From Candidatus Eiseniibacteriota bacterium (lineage in GTDB: Bacteria > Eisenbacteria > RBG-16-71-46): a stretch of DNA of 7,664 nt. The position numbers and the translations under genes are program-made. The DNA lies in assembly GCA_903921835.1 (NCBI GenBank), contig CAIXRL010000336.1:1-7664 (forward strand), given 5' to 3'. The notes below the pieces were generated by a model that searched no databases, was not told the origin of the DNA, and worked only from the letters and a program-made list of their open reading frames with translations. Of the stretch, positions 7,647 to 7,664 are shown piece after piece. Positions within the stretch are counted from its first letter, which is position 1. Each line of letters begins with the position of its first letter.

Positions 7647-7664
7647 CGGTGGCGGCGTCAGCCC

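Noticed and set aside
7658..7660. Stop codon of a convergent minus-strand gene at the right edge
   Set aside because: A TCA is present, but the remaining bases are too few to support any coding sequence.

Overview
The window is very GC-rich bacterial DNA with dense coding, Shine-Dalgarno sites and intrinsic terminators. The lineage cannot be read from the sequence. High-GC environmental phyla (Gemmatimonadota or Eisenbacteria-like) are only a guess. I support five protein genes. There are no RNA genes, CRISPR array, insertion sequences or phage genes.

Layout. (1) Bases 1-1292, minus strand: an Nramp-family divalent-metal transporter that runs off the left edge. Its altered metal-site motifs point to the Nramp-related Mg2+ transporter branch. 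(2) Bases 1293-1753: a divergent intergenic region dominated by a roughly 184-bp imperfect palindrome (1379-1562), which is the most unusual non-coding signal in the window. (3) Bases 1754-6400, plus strand: three PLP-dependent enzymes in a row. They are a class V aminotransferase / cysteine-desulfurase-like enzyme, a long cysteine-synthase-like fold-type II enzyme with a probable GTG start, and a threonine-synthase-like fold-type II enzyme. The last two are 20 bp apart and surely cotranscribed. A strong intrinsic terminator (6429-6464) closes the block. (4) Bases 6465-6797: non-coding DNA with a diverged direct repeat and a possible three-way-junction RNA that would hide the next gene's Shine-Dalgarno. 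(5) Bases 6798-7577, plus strand: a papain-like cysteine-peptidase-fold protein, followed by a long hairpin terminator.

How they may work together. Two fold-type II enzymes and one class V enzyme suggest amino-acid or sulfur chemistry, such as beta- or gamma-replacement or elimination together with desulfuration. None matches a textbook enzyme closely enough to name its substrate. The palindrome lies between the transporter and the first PLP gene, so it could regulate both, but this is inference. The peptidase-like gene is set apart by a terminator and looks like an independent unit.
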